Assembly (NCBI RefSeq): GCF_039794105.1
Contig: NZ_JBDIWA010000007.1
Location: forward strand, 1-64,000
Length of the DNA stretch: 64,000 nucleotides
DNA from: Kuenenia sp039794105
Lineage (GTDB): Bacteria > Planctomycetota > Brocadiia > Brocadiales > Brocadiaceae
Direction of reading: 5' to 3'
Shown here: piece by piece, positions 34,429 to 43,799 of the stretch
Layout of the letters: every line of letters starts with the position of its first letter
Numbering within the stretch: position 1 is the stretch's first letter
Position numbers and translations under genes: made by a program
The notes under the pieces: model-generated
What the model saw: only the letters and a program-made list of their open reading frames with translations
Told to the model about the DNA's origin: nothing
The model's database searches: none

Positions 34429-35502
34429 TCAGTATCTCCTCTTCGCCAACACCTCGTACCTTGCAATGTCTACAGGTGAATAACCGGTAATAATTTCGTT
34501 AAACTTCCTGATAGCTTCATTCTTAAAAGATCTTATTGAAAAATCCTGCATGAATAACACCAAATCCATTTTGTCGTACACCTTTATTTCAAAATTGGCA
34601 ATACTTTGATCTTTGCCGGACAAATTTTTTATCTCCCCCTCGATTTGCGCTGAAGATCCAAAGGGAAGCAATTTTACATTCCGCACGTAAAATCCCTCTC
34701 CAGCCTCATTAAAACCTTCTTCTTCAGGAGACGGCCCGCGCACAACCGGTTCTTCTTTTGCAGCCACAACCGTTTCCGTACCTACTGCTTCAGTTATCGG
34801 TGTCGCCTTGACTTCCGGAGGCGATGCCACGGCAACCGCCGTAGCCGTGCCTTGATAAACAACTCCCTGACTTTCCAAATTTTTCATCCTTCGGTCAAGT
34901 TCTTCAAAAATTTTTATTTGTTGATCAAGCGCCTCTGTACGTGTTTTTATATTTACTTCTGCAGCGGCAATGACCTTTTCCTGCTCTGCAAATTTATCGG
35001 CAACCAGTTTATTTATGTCTTCAAGCGCCTTTTTAAAAGGGGCTAATGGTACTTCGGCGTCATGATATTTTTTTTCAAGAACGGTTGTTTTCACCTCCTG
35101 GTCTTCAACCCTTTTCTTTAAATCGGAAAACAGTTTTTTAAAGACGTCAAATGTTTTGCCAAAAGAATCAAGTGTATTTTTTACATCTTCAAGAGAGGTC
35201 ACCTGTTCCACTTTTTCAAGCCTTGAAGCAAATTTGTTCACTCTTTCTTCAATATCTTTTATGATTTTGCTGGATTCTTTCAGGGGAGCAATGGTCTCCT
35301 TTACGTCTTTATTCAGTTCTGAGAACTGTACGCCAAGGTTATCAATATTGAGCATCCAGTCCCTCAGTGATTTTTGAAAATCCGTCAGCTTATCAAAAAC
35401 CTCCTGTCCGCTTGTTTGTCCTATAGCGATTTTTTGCATAAAAAAACCCACAGGTAAATATATAAATACCAGCAAAACAACAATATAAATCCTGTGCTTC
35501 AT
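34429..35502 (-). CDS. Secreted or anchored coiled-coil protein with C-terminal FxLYD-like domain
   Basis: A 357-residue protein. An N-terminal hydrophobic helix (IYIVVLLVFIYLPVGFF) is followed by a long helical coiled coil (about 30-215, many heptads such as FQKSLRDWMLNIDNLGVQF). A low-complexity Ala/Val/Pro-rich linker (TATAVAVASPPEVKATPITEAV) leads to a C-terminal beta domain (about 270-357, FYVRNVKLLPFGSSAQIEGEIKN, resembling FxLYD folds). It probably sits at the membrane facing the periplasm. Family not firmly recognised. It is translated just before, and coupled to, the FGE-fold protein, suggesting a shared envelope function. Confidence 0.6.
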   Translation of the reverse strand: MKHRIYIVVLLVFIYLPVGFFMQKIAIGQTSGQEVFDKLTDFQKSLRDWMLNIDNLGVQFSELNKDVKETIAPLKESSKIIKDIEERVNKFASRLEKVEQVTSLEDVKNTLDSFGKTFDVFKKLFSDLKKRVEDQEVKTTVLEKKYHDAEVPLAPFKKALEDINKLVADKFAEQEKVIAAAEVNIKTRTEALDQQIKIFEELDRRMKNLESQGVVYQGTATAVAVASPPEVKATPITEAVGTETVVAAKEEPVVRGPSPEEEGFNEAGEGFYVRNVKLLPFGSSAQIEGEIKNLSGKDQSIANFEIKVYDKMDLVLFMQDFSIRSFKNEAIRKFNEIITGYSPVDIARYEVLAKRRY

Positions 35503-35834
35503 GGATTGTACTCCTACATGGATTGATTTCTGAATAAAAAACCGCTGTTAGTCTAACAAAAAACCCCTCTTACCGCAAATATTATCCCTTTTTTGAACAC
35601 CACCCATGTGATACCTACAAACGCCTGTTCATTGCTACGTATATAATGAAAATGTGGGTTTTATTTTTTAACTATTGCATTTTTCTATGCAGTAAAGTTT
35701 AAATTTGATTTCATAGGATTAAAAGGTTATCATATTCCCATTATTATTGCAGTTGTCCCTGTAAAACACGACGTAACATCTAGTATCTACTATAGTTCGC
35801 AAAAACATTGTTATTTTTTTGGAAAGGCAGTGGC
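35503..35834. other. Divergent intergenic region, 332 bp
   Basis: AT-rich spacer between the divergent coiled-coil protein gene and serA. No ORF, no repeat of the families described here, and no convincing promoter spacing were found by eye; AT-rich segments near 35690-35740 could include promoter elements for serA. Confidence 0.4.
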
Positions 35835-37415
35835 ATGTTAGTCTTAATCGCAGACGATCTTCCTGACGTATGTACCGAAATATTACAAAATGCCGGGATT
35901 GAAGTTTTAAAGAAAACCGGTTTAAAACCTCCTGAATTAGATGCTGTTATAAAAACGTGCGATGGCGTTATCGTGAGAAGCAATACAAAACTTACCGCCC
36001 CAGTGCTCGAAAAAAGTGAAAAGCTGAAAGCCATTTGCCGTGCGGGAATTGGCGTTGACAATATAGACGTTCCCGCCGCCACAAAAAAAGGCATTGTCGT
36101 CATGAATACCCCCGCAGGCAATATCATCTCAACGGCAGAACATACCATTGCTTTGCTTTGTTCTCTCTCGCGTTTCGTTCCCCAGGCATGTGCGTCGGTG
36201 AAGGAAGGGAAGTGGGAGAAAAAGAGGTTTACAGGTCAGCAGCTCACAGGTAAAATCTTTGGCATCATAGGACTAGGCAGGGTGGGCAGGCAAGTGGCAA
36301 AACGGGCGGCGGCCTTAGATATGAAGGTAATTGGCTATGATCCTTTTATAACCACTGAAATTTCATCACAGTATAACATACACATTGTAAAAAATCTTAA
36401 AGATCTTTTGTCACAAGCAGACTATATCACGCTTCACGTTACGCTTAACAAAGAAACGAAGAACCTTATAACAAGCAAAGAATTTTCACTCATGAAGAAA
36501 GGCGTCCAAATTATAAATTGCGCAAGAGGCGGCGTTATTTGCGAAGAAGATCTTTATAATGCCATTAAAACAGGAGAGGTTGCCGGCGCAGCCCTGGACG
36601 TATTTGAAGAAGAACCGCCCAAGGATAACAAGTTACTCCAACTGGAAGAGGTCATTGCTACGCCGCATTTAGGGGCATCCACCGAGGAAGCTCAATATGC
36701 GGTTGCGATCGAGGCCGCGGAGCAGATGGCCGCAGCCCTTACCGGAAAGGGATATAAAAACGCCGTGAACCTTGCTCCCTATAGTCCGGAAGAATATGCC
36801 GGCCTGAAGCCCTATCTTGCCCTTGCAGAAAAAATGGGATCTTTTTTGACACAAATAAATAATGCGGGCATTCAGACATTAGATATTGTTTATACAGGTG
36901 AGATTTCTCATAAAAATATTCGAATTGTTACCGACAGCCTTATAGTAGGGTTGCTAAAGCCGAGCCTGGAAGAAGGCGTAAATCTTGTAAGCGCTCCGAC
37001 GTTGCTCGCAGAACGTGGTATCAAGGTAAATGTCACGACCAGCAGCAACGCCTGTGATTTTAGCAGTCTTGTTGCCGCAAAAATTACTACTTCAAACGGA
37101 GAAACCTGCATTTCCGGAACCGTATTTGGCAAAAACGAACCAAGGCTGGTAGACATTAATGGTTATGGAGTTGAGGCCATTCTCAATGAACAGATACTCG
37201 TTTTGTTTGGCAAGGATAAGCCGGGTTTCATTGGACAGGTCGGCTCTCTTCTTGGCAACAAAAACATAAACATTGCCCATATGACCTTCGGCAGGAAAGA
37301 AGTAGGGGGAAACACCATCAGCATTTTAAATATAGATGCGGCGCCGCCGCAAGATTGCCTCAATGAAATTAAACAACTAAACCACATTGATGCGGCATTT
37401 TTGGTACAACTCTAA
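35835..37415 (+). CDS. serA: D-3-phosphoglycerate dehydrogenase
   Basis: First enzyme of serine synthesis: oxidises 3-phosphoglycerate with NAD+. The 526-residue long form has a substrate domain, a Rossmann domain with GLGRVG (near 146-151), the catalytic Arg (NCARGGVI), Glu (FEEEPP) and His (TPHLGAST) residues, an intervening ASB domain (about 330-450), and a C-terminal ACT domain (about 455-526, VLFGKDKPGFIGQVGSLL) that usually senses serine. ATG 35835 has GGAAAGG about 8 bases upstream; the frame is open to 35808. Confidence 0.95.
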   Translation: MLVLIADDLPDVCTEILQNAGIEVLKKTGLKPPELDAVIKTCDGVIVRSNTKLTAPVLEKSEKLKAICRAGIGVDNIDVPAATKKGIVVMNTPAGNIISTAEHTIALLCSLSRFVPQACASVKEGKWEKKRFTGQQLTGKIFGIIGLGRVGRQVAKRAAALDMKVIGYDPFITTEISSQYNIHIVKNLKDLLSQADYITLHVTLNKETKNLITSKEFSLMKKGVQIINCARGGVICEEDLYNAIKTGEVAGAALDVFEEEPPKDNKLLQLEEVIATPHLGASTEEAQYAVAIEAAEQMAAALTGKGYKNAVNLAPYSPEEYAGLKPYLALAEKMGSFLTQINNAGIQTLDIVYTGEISHKNIRIVTDSLIVGLLKPSLEEGVNLVSAPTLLAERGIKVNVTTSSNACDFSSLVAAKITTSNGETCISGTVFGKNEPRLVDINGYGVEAILNEQILVLFGKDKPGFIGQVGSLLGNKNINIAHMTFGRKEVGGNTISILNIDAAPPQDCLNEIKQLNHIDAAFLVQL

Positions 37416-37442
37416 AAAGGTTTTAGAAAGATGAATAATAAG

Positions 37443-37477
37443 GGTGACACGGACAAAGCCTGCTTATCCGTGTCACC
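37443..37477 (+). terminator. Hairpin after serA
   Basis: GGTGACACGGA (37443-37453) pairs perfectly with TCCGTGTCACC (37467-37477) across a 13-base loop, 27 bp after serA. No T-run follows, so terminator activity is uncertain; the convergent ABC-2 permease gene ends 73 bp further. Confidence 0.4.
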
Positions 37478-37549
37478 AACTCTACGAGGGAGAGAAATTT
37501 CGGCCGTGACACATTTCTTTCTTGTTAAAGATGCATCATTTCATGCAGA

Positions 37550-38353
37550 TCAGCAACATTCTTTTCTTTCAAACATTTCAAATGCTATGTGAATAATAAG
37601 CGTCGTATACGCAATGGCATAAACAACCATAAACAAGATATAACGAACGTCAATCCCTTCCGGAGAATTACCCATGCCTATAGCACACACCCCTTCCAGA
37701 TTTGGGAAAATTATGTACAAAAAGGCAAACAACCAGGGAAAAAGGCTCTCATTCGCATTGAAAAGGCTTTGAACAAGACCTAGCAGGTTTCCAACAATAT
37801 AGATAAACACACAACAACTCAAATTAGCAGACATCGACAAATAAACAGACCCCGCGACTGCTATTGCACAAATTATTTCCACCTGTAAAAATGTGTAGAA
37901 AAGCGGGAGAAAGGTAGCGCCCCCGAAGTGTATAATGGAGGGGAAAAATGCCAGGTCAAAATCTAACAGATTTTTCAATGACAGGGAAACAACTAAAAAA
38001 GCCCCTAAAATTAAATATTCCACTGCCGCCACTATCAATATGCCAAGAAACTTCCCGAGGACAACATCACGCTTACTCACTGGTTTCGCCAACAGCGTCA
38101 AAATAGTGCCGCTTTCCCTCTCTTTTGATAGAGCATTTACCGCGGAAATGGAAACCAATACGAGACAACACACCGTAATGGTGGAAATGCCCATTTCTTT
38201 CACCATCCGGATCTCTTCACCAAAGGCAAACAAGGTAAAAAAAAGGGATAAAAACGTCAAAAACACGCCAGCACTGGTAATTACATAAAATAAGGGCTGC
38301 CGAAAAACATCCCTTGAAGTATTAATTGCGAGGCAAAACAGAGCGCCATTCAT
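37550..38353 (-). CDS. ABC-2 type membrane permease
   Basis: A 267-residue protein with about six hydrophobic helices and the ABC-2 permease plan. A helix pair near the N-terminus is followed by the cytoplasmic coupling segment LSKERESGTILTLLAKPVSKRDVVLGKFLGI (residues about 74-104), which is diagnostic for this family (similar to NosY-type and ABC exporters). The gene for the ATPase partner is not adjacent in this window. It lies 47 bp upstream of the parS site and is divergent from parB. Confidence 0.8.
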   Translation of the reverse strand: MNGALFCLAINTSRDVFRQPLFYVITSAGVFLTFLSLFFTLFAFGEEIRMVKEMGISTITVCCLVLVSISAVNALSKERESGTILTLLAKPVSKRDVVLGKFLGILIVAAVEYLILGAFLVVSLSLKNLLDFDLAFFPSIIHFGGATFLPLFYTFLQVEIICAIAVAGSVYLSMSANLSCCVFIYIVGNLLGLVQSLFNANESLFPWLFAFLYIIFPNLEGVCAIGMGNSPEGIDVRYILFMVVYAIAYTTLIIHIAFEMFERKECC

Positions 38354-38400
38354 AAAAAACCCTTGAATTTAACCAAAAAAACCATAGACTCTATTAAAAA

Positions 38401-38416
38401 TGTTTCACGTGAAACA
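38401..38416. promoter_or_regulatory. parS centromere site 1
   Basis: TGTTTCACGTGAAACA, a perfect 16-bp palindrome identical to the general bacterial parS consensus. It lies 84 bp upstream of parB, between parB and the ABC-2 permease gene. It is the loading site for ParB-CTP clamps in chromosome segregation. Confidence 0.9.
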
Positions 38417-38499
38417 TATTAGGACGGGCAATTGGCCCGATCCTAACACCTGTCCAAAAATATTTCAATGGAAAAACATTCAAAAAAAGGACGAAGCCC

Positions 38500-39366
38500 A
38501 TGGCTAAAAATGAAGGACTTAGCAAAGGACTGCAATCTCTCCTGGGAGGCGTCATTGGCATAGAAACCCAACGGGAAGAGGGGGTAATTATACAATTGAA
38601 TCCTAACGACATAAAACCGAATAGCATGCAGCCCCGCAACCTTTTTAAAGAAGCCGAAATGCATGACCTTATGGCATCTATTAAAAAACACGGTATTTTG
38701 CAACCGATCATCGTGACGCCCCTTGCCCACGGCTATATGCTTATTGCAGGGGAGCGGCGCTGGAGGGCAGCAAAGGAACTCGACATGAAAAAGGTGCCTG
38801 CCATTGTACGCAAGACAGACGATGAAAGCCTCCTCGAAATCGCTCTGATAGAAAACATACAAAGAGAAGACCTTAATCCGATCGAAAAAGCCCTTGGGTT
38901 CCGGGAGTTGGTAAAAAAATTCGGATTCACACAGGAGCAAGTCGCCCAGGCAATGGGAAAAGACCGCAGTTCCGTGGCAAATTATCTCCGGCTTCTCGAA
39001 CTCCCCGATGAAATCCAGGGACATGTTTCACGTGGAACAATCTCCATGGGGCATGCACGGGCGCTGCTCTCTCTTCATGGAAGAGAAATGCAGGTAAAAT
39101 TCTGTGCCAGTATTATTAAGGAAGGTTTCTCCGTAAGGGATGTTGAGTCCATGGTTGCCGGAGAGAAAAATCTTCAAAAGCCAGAGAAACAACCCGAAAG
39201 AAAATTGCCCACGCCGCATATTGCCGACATTGAGGATCGCTTTCGAAAGCATTTTGGGGCAAAAGTAAAGATACGGGAACGACATGGTAGGGGGCAAATA
39301 ACTATTGCCTTTAACAACAATGAAGAGTTCGAGCGAATTGCCAATAAAAGCGGGATTATACTTTAA
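38500..39366 (+). CDS. parB: Chromosome partitioning protein ParB
   Basis: A 288-residue ParB/Spo0J-family CTPase that binds parS and spreads along nearby DNA. N-terminal domain with the CTP-binding motifs (GILQPIIVTP, GERRWRA near 87-93, ALIENIQREDLNPIEKALG), a central helix-turn-helix (TQEQVAQAMGKDRSSVANYLRLL, about 145-167) and a C-terminal dimerisation region (about 240-288). ATG 38500 follows AAGGACGAAGCCC. No parA lies beside it, unlike the usual parAB order; a parS sequence lies within its own coding region at 39024-39039. Confidence 0.93.
   Translation: MAKNEGLSKGLQSLLGGVIGIETQREEGVIIQLNPNDIKPNSMQPRNLFKEAEMHDLMASIKKHGILQPIIVTPLAHGYMLIAGERRWRAAKELDMKKVPAIVRKTDDESLLEIALIENIQREDLNPIEKALGFRELVKKFGFTQEQVAQAMGKDRSSVANYLRLLELPDEIQGHVSRGTISMGHARALLSLHGREMQVKFCASIIKEGFSVRDVESMVAGEKNLQKPEKQPERKLPTPHIADIEDRFRKHFGAKVKIRERHGRGQITIAFNNNEEFERIANKSGIIL
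39024..39039. promoter_or_regulatory. parS centromere site 2, inside parB
   Basis: TGTTTCACGTGGAACA, whose reverse complement TGTTCCACGTGAAACA is the classical Bacillus-type parS. It lies within the parB coding region, at the codons for HVSRGT. It differs from site 1 by one base. Confidence 0.85.
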
Positions 39367-39498
39367 GGGTTCACAAATAGGGATTTATGAGGTTGGATTT
39401 AACCTTTGTTAACATAAATAGTTATATCATTTCATGAATCACATTTCGTGAACCCCTTGAGTATAGTCTTTAAAATAGATATTAACTTCCCCGCAAAT

Positions 39499-41094
39499 TC
39501 ATTTTTTTAACGTTGCCCGTATAAATTCTCTAAACAGTGGGTGTGCTTTTGTTGGCTTTGATTTAAATTCCGGATGAAACTGCACACAGACAAACCACGG
39601 ATGGTTTATAATTTCCATAATCTCGACCAATCGGTCTTCCTCAGAATGTCCGCTAAATCTCATTCCATTTGCTAAAAATGTCTCTTTATACGCATCGTTG
39701 AATTCGTATCGATGTCGATGTCTTTCGGAAATTACGGCCTTTTTATATGCTTCATACGCCTTTGTCCCTTCTTCAACAAAACAGGCTTGAGCCCCTAATC
39801 GCATTGTTCCGCCTTTTTTTGTAATATTTCGTTGTTCTTCGAGGAGGCTGATTACGGGATGCGGGGTAGCAGGATCAAATTCGGTGCTGTTTGCGCCGGC
39901 AAGATTACAGACATTTCTTGCAAACTCTATTGATGCGCACTGCATTCCGAGGCAAATGCCAAAAAAGGGGATGTTGTTTTCCCGCGAATATTGAATTGCC
40001 ATTACTTTTCCCTCAATACCCCTCGCACCAAATCCGCCGGGCGCCAATATTCCATTTACCCCTTTTAAGCATGCTTCCGCCCCAAATTTTTCTACATCCT
40101 CAGATTCAATTCTGCGCTCTTTTACGCGTGCATTGTTTTCTATTCCGCCGTGTATTAACGACTCATAAATAGATTCATACGCCGATTGATGCCCTATATA
40201 TTTTCCAACAATAGCTATTTCTGTCGTATACTTCGGATTTCTCAGTATCTCTAATATTGATAACCACTTATCTATATTCCCATTATTTGTTTTCAGTTGG
40301 AGTTTTTGTATGATCAACTTGTCCAACCCCTGTTCCATAAGTATAAGGGGTATTTCATACAAATATGGTTTTACATCCTTCTCCTCTATAATTGCGTTTT
40401 TATCGACATTACAGAAAAGCGATATCTTTTCTTTTATCTCTTCGCTCAAATGTTTCTCTGTCCTGCATATAATAATATCCGGCTGCACACCGGCCTGCCG
40501 TAACATACCAACACTGTGTTGTGTAGGTTTGGTCTTTATTTCGTCTGCCGCACTTAAATATGGCACAAGTGTTAAATGAATGTAGAGTACGTTTCCCCTG
40601 CCTATCGTTTGCCCGAATTGTCTGATTGCTTCAAGAAACAACTGGCTTTCGATATCGCCCACAATGCCGCCAATCTCAGAAATTGCCACATCAGTGTCCG
40701 GCCCATCCAGCTTTTTAATGCATTCTATAACCTCATTCGTAATATGAGGGATGACCTGCACCGTCTTTCCCAGATACTCACCCTTCCGTTCCTTCATAAG
40801 AACGGAGTGATAAATGGACCCTGTCGTAAAGTTACAGTATTTGTTTGTTTCAGCATTGGTAAATCTTTCATAATGCCCGAGGTCCAGATCTGTTTCCGCG
40901 CCATCTTCAGTTACATACACTTCTCCATGTTCATACGGGCTCATCGTCCCCGGATCAACATTGACATACGGATCAAATTTCTGCAACCGCACTCTTAACC
41001 CTCTGCTCTCCAGCAACATCCCTATAGAAGCAGAATTCAAGCCCTTCCCGAGTGACGACACTACTCCGCCCGTAACAAAAATATGTTTAGTCAT
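39499..41094 (-). CDS. pyrG: CTP synthase
   Basis: Makes CTP from UTP with ATP and glutamine. The 531-residue protein has the N-terminal synthetase domain (GGVVSSLGKGL P-loop at about 8-18, EIGGIVGDIES) and the C-terminal class I glutaminase with GICLGMQ (Cys nucleophile near 376) and the His/Glu pair in QFHPEFKS. It overlaps the end of kdsB by 8 bp. The pair is transcribed as kdsB-pyrG; KdsB consumes CTP, so the arrangement is functionally sensible. Confidence 0.96.
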   Translation of the reverse strand: MTKHIFVTGGVVSSLGKGLNSASIGMLLESRGLRVRLQKFDPYVNVDPGTMSPYEHGEVYVTEDGAETDLDLGHYERFTNAETNKYCNFTTGSIYHSVLMKERKGEYLGKTVQVIPHITNEVIECIKKLDGPDTDVAISEIGGIVGDIESQLFLEAIRQFGQTIGRGNVLYIHLTLVPYLSAADEIKTKPTQHSVGMLRQAGVQPDIIICRTEKHLSEEIKEKISLFCNVDKNAIIEEKDVKPYLYEIPLILMEQGLDKLIIQKLQLKTNNGNIDKWLSILEILRNPKYTTEIAIVGKYIGHQSAYESIYESLIHGGIENNARVKERRIESEDVEKFGAEACLKGVNGILAPGGFGARGIEGKVMAIQYSRENNIPFFGICLGMQCASIEFARNVCNLAGANSTEFDPATPHPVISLLEEQRNITKKGGTMRLGAQACFVEEGTKAYEAYKKAVISERHRHRYEFNDAYKETFLANGMRFSGHSEEDRLVEIMEIINHPWFVCVQFHPEFKSKPTKAHPLFREFIRATLKK

Positions 41095-41845
41095 TTTTAT
41101 GTCTTTCTATAAATTCCATCAAATCATTTTTAGTATTTATACCACACGATACATACTCGGTAATTACCACTTTTATTTTATATCCATTTGAAAGCGCCCT
41201 AAGTTGTTCAAGCTTTTCCGCCATCTCTAATTTCGATGGCAATAAATTACGGTACTTCAGCAAAAAGTCCCTGCGATATCCATATATTCCAAGGTGTCTT
41301 AAAAATTCTCTGCCATTTCCTTGTTCATCATTGTCCCGCACAAATGGTATTTGAGAACGGGAAAAGTAGAGTGCATATCCGTTATTATCCAATACCACCT
41401 TTACACAGTTTGGATCTCTTAATGCCTCCGCATTTTCTATTCTGTTTGCAAGGGTTGACATTACCGCGTTATCATCTTTCTCCAGCACATCAATAACTAA
41501 ATCGACCATTGCGCCGTTCATTTCCGGCTCATCTCCCTGCACGTTTACAATAAAATCCGCATCTATCCTTTCCGCAATTTCAGAGATCCTGTCTGTGCCG
41601 GAATGATACTCACCTGAAGTCATTTCCGCTACACCGCCAAAACCCTTTACGATATCAAAAATCTGCCTGCTGTCCGTTGCAACAATTACCTTTTCAATAC
41701 GCCTGGCGGATTTCACATTTTGATACACATGCTCTATTATATACCTTCCCGTAATATCTTTTACTTCCTGTAAAATCAATTTCCCCTGTAATCGTGAAGA
41801 ATCATATCTTGCAGGAATTATTACCACCGATTTATGCTTATTCAT
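41087..41845 (-). CDS. kdsB: 3-deoxy-manno-octulosonate cytidylyltransferase (CMP-Kdo synthetase)
   Basis: Activates Kdo with CTP to CMP-Kdo for lipopolysaccharide inner core, so it implies an LPS-type outer membrane. The 252-residue protein shows the nucleotidyltransferase N-terminus IIPARYDSSRLQGK (about 8-21), the GGVAEMT and SGTDR segments, VNVQGDEPE (metal/CTP site) and the DPNCVKVV region. Length is typical. Overlaps pyrG by 8 bp. Confidence 0.94.
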   Translation of the reverse strand: MNKHKSVVIIPARYDSSRLQGKLILQEVKDITGRYIIEHVYQNVKSARRIEKVIVATDSRQIFDIVKGFGGVAEMTSGEYHSGTDRISEIAERIDADFIVNVQGDEPEMNGAMVDLVIDVLEKDDNAVMSTLANRIENAEALRDPNCVKVVLDNNGYALYFSRSQIPFVRDNDEQGNGREFLRHLGIYGYRRDFLLKYRNLLPSKLEMAEKLEQLRALSNGYKIKVVITEYVSCGINTKNDLMEFIERHKND

Positions 41846-41945
41846 ATAGTATCCAAATGTGTATTTTTACCCTATGTTCTATAAGAGCTTCATTCTATTA
41901 AAGTGTATGGCATATTCAAATGCTTTTTAAAATATTCGAAACACT

Positions 41946-43787
41946 TTAGGGTAAAAAATGTTGCGACCTGGTACAACTTCCACATTCAGGGCACCTGTCC
42001 AGCCTGCAATCCTGCGTTATTTCTTTTCGTGATGATCGTTCCGACTCCTGCAGGAGAAATGGCCTCACTACCCCGCAATTTATATGTTCCCACGGCAAGG
42101 TTTCATCCGTTTCTCTGGTACGATGTATGTGAAAATTCCAATCTATTCCTTCACCATGAAACGCATCCATCCACTTTTCAAATTGAAAATGCTCTTCCCA
42201 TGCATCAAACTTACACCCTTTCATCCACGCAGCATAAATAACCTTCCCGAGTCTTCTGTCTCCACGAGCAAAGATTCCTTCCAGAATACTACGCTCCGCC
42301 TTATGAAATTTTATGTGAATGTTTTTCCTTTTTATTCTCTGGTAGAGTCTTTCTCTTATCTCCTTAATCCTCTCCATGGAAACCATCGGCTGCCACTGGT
42401 AGGGCGTATGGGCCTTCGGGATAAAAGGGGCAATGCTTATATTCACCTGGCCATAATGGCCTCTCACCTTTTTCATTACATCAGAAACGTCATAAGCCAA
42501 TGCCGCAATCGCCTCAATGTCATCATCTGTTTCTGTGGGAAGACCTATCATGAAATACAACTTCACAGCATTCCATCCCTGCCTGAACGCCTCTTCAATG
42601 CCTCTGAAAAAATCCTCATTCGTAATGTTTTTGTTTATTACTCTCCTGAGAGAAGGTTCCGCCGCTTCCAACGCTATCGTTAGCCCTGATTTTCGTACCG
42701 TATTCAACATGGAAGGCAATAAAGCAAGCTGTTCATTCACCCTGAGAGAGGGAAATGCAATGTTTACATGCCTTGGTGCAAAAACATGGTTCATTTTATC
42801 CATCAGTTGCTCTAAATGCGGATAATCGCTCACCGAAAGGGACATTAATGATATTTCATTGTACCCTGTATTCGCATAAGATTGTTCCGCCAACTGCAGG
42901 ATATTCTCCACCGTCCGCGGGCGGGTCGGCCGCTTGCTCATCCCCGCCTGACAAAACCTGCAACCCTGTGTACACCCCCGCATGATCTCAATACTAATAC
43001 GGTCGTGAATTATTTTTACAAAAGGGATAACCGGTTTCGTTGGGTGGTATGCTGCGTTTAAATCCTCAATTGCGGCAGAGCGGACAGAGAACGGTACGCC
43101 GGGGATTTTGGGGCGTATTTCTTTTATTGTATTGTCACTATTGTAAAATACATCGTATTGTGAAGGCACATATGCATTTCTCATTTTTGTGCTAATGAGA
43201 AAAAGTTTTTCCTGCCGGGAAAGTTTTTGTTGTTTCATTTCCTTAAATAATTCAACAAATTGCGGTAAACTTTCCTCTCCATCGCCAACAAGAAAAACAT
43301 CAATAAATTCCGCTAATGGTTCCGGTGAAATCGCCATTGCACCACCCGCTATAACAAGAGGGTCTTCTTCTCCACGAGCAGCGGATAAAACAGGAATGTT
43401 CGATATATCCAGCATATTGAGAATATTCGTATATGACAACTCGTACTGAACAGAAAATCCCAAAATATCAAACGCATGTAACGGCGTATATGTTTCCAAT
43501 GAAAATAAAGGTTTCTTATGTGCCCTTAAAAGAGCCTCCATGTCGGTCAACGGAGCAAATGCCCTTTCACAGACAGTATCTTTGCGTTCGTTTAGCAATC
43601 CATACAGGATTTGCATCCCCGCATGAGACATTCCAATGCTGTAGGTATCCGGGAATGCCAGGGCTATCTTCACATCAACATCGGAATGGTTTTTTACAAT
43701 AGCATTACATTCTTTTCCAATATATTGTCCAGGCATTTCTACCTTTGGCAATATGTTTTCTACGATATATTTTCTAAGAGAATTCAT
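41946..43787 (-). CDS. B12-binding-domain-type radical SAM protein (TIGR03960-like)
   Basis: A 613-residue protein. The N-terminal half (about 35-190) is a Rossmann-like cobalamin-type fold (ALAFPDTYSIGMSHAGMQILYGLL, GGAMAISPEPLAEFIDVFLVGDGEE). It is followed by the radical SAM core with RGCTQGCRFCQAG (Cys272, Cys276, Cys279) and a C-terminal extension ending in Cys-rich CRLDRCPECGSC, a possible extra cluster or zinc site. The layout matches the TIGR03960 group, often fused or adjacent to a DUF2344 tRNA/ribosome-linked domain; the reaction is unknown. It is 12 bp downstream of rodA, hence likely co-transcribed. Confidence 0.82.
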   Translation of the reverse strand: MNSLRKYIVENILPKVEMPGQYIGKECNAIVKNHSDVDVKIALAFPDTYSIGMSHAGMQILYGLLNERKDTVCERAFAPLTDMEALLRAHKKPLFSLETYTPLHAFDILGFSVQYELSYTNILNMLDISNIPVLSAARGEEDPLVIAGGAMAISPEPLAEFIDVFLVGDGEESLPQFVELFKEMKQQKLSRQEKLFLISTKMRNAYVPSQYDVFYNSDNTIKEIRPKIPGVPFSVRSAAIEDLNAAYHPTKPVIPFVKIIHDRISIEIMRGCTQGCRFCQAGMSKRPTRPRTVENILQLAEQSYANTGYNEISLMSLSVSDYPHLEQLMDKMNHVFAPRHVNIAFPSLRVNEQLALLPSMLNTVRKSGLTIALEAAEPSLRRVINKNITNEDFFRGIEEAFRQGWNAVKLYFMIGLPTETDDDIEAIAALAYDVSDVMKKVRGHYGQVNISIAPFIPKAHTPYQWQPMVSMERIKEIRERLYQRIKRKNIHIKFHKAERSILEGIFARGDRRLGKVIYAAWMKGCKFDAWEEHFQFEKWMDAFHGEGIDWNFHIHRTRETDETLPWEHINCGVVRPFLLQESERSSRKEITQDCRLDRCPECGSCTRSQHFLP

Positions 43788-43799
43788 ACGTGTCCTTAA

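Noticed and set aside
39367..39498. GGGTTCAC...GTGAACCC pair between parB and pyrG as a terminator
   Set aside because: Arms are about 10 bp with a loop of some 60 bases and no T-run; too weak to call.
41930..41955. AACACTTTAG near 41933-41950 and again near 47866-47876
   Set aside because: Only about 10 bases of the MITE end match and no partner end is found nearby, so chance is sufficient.
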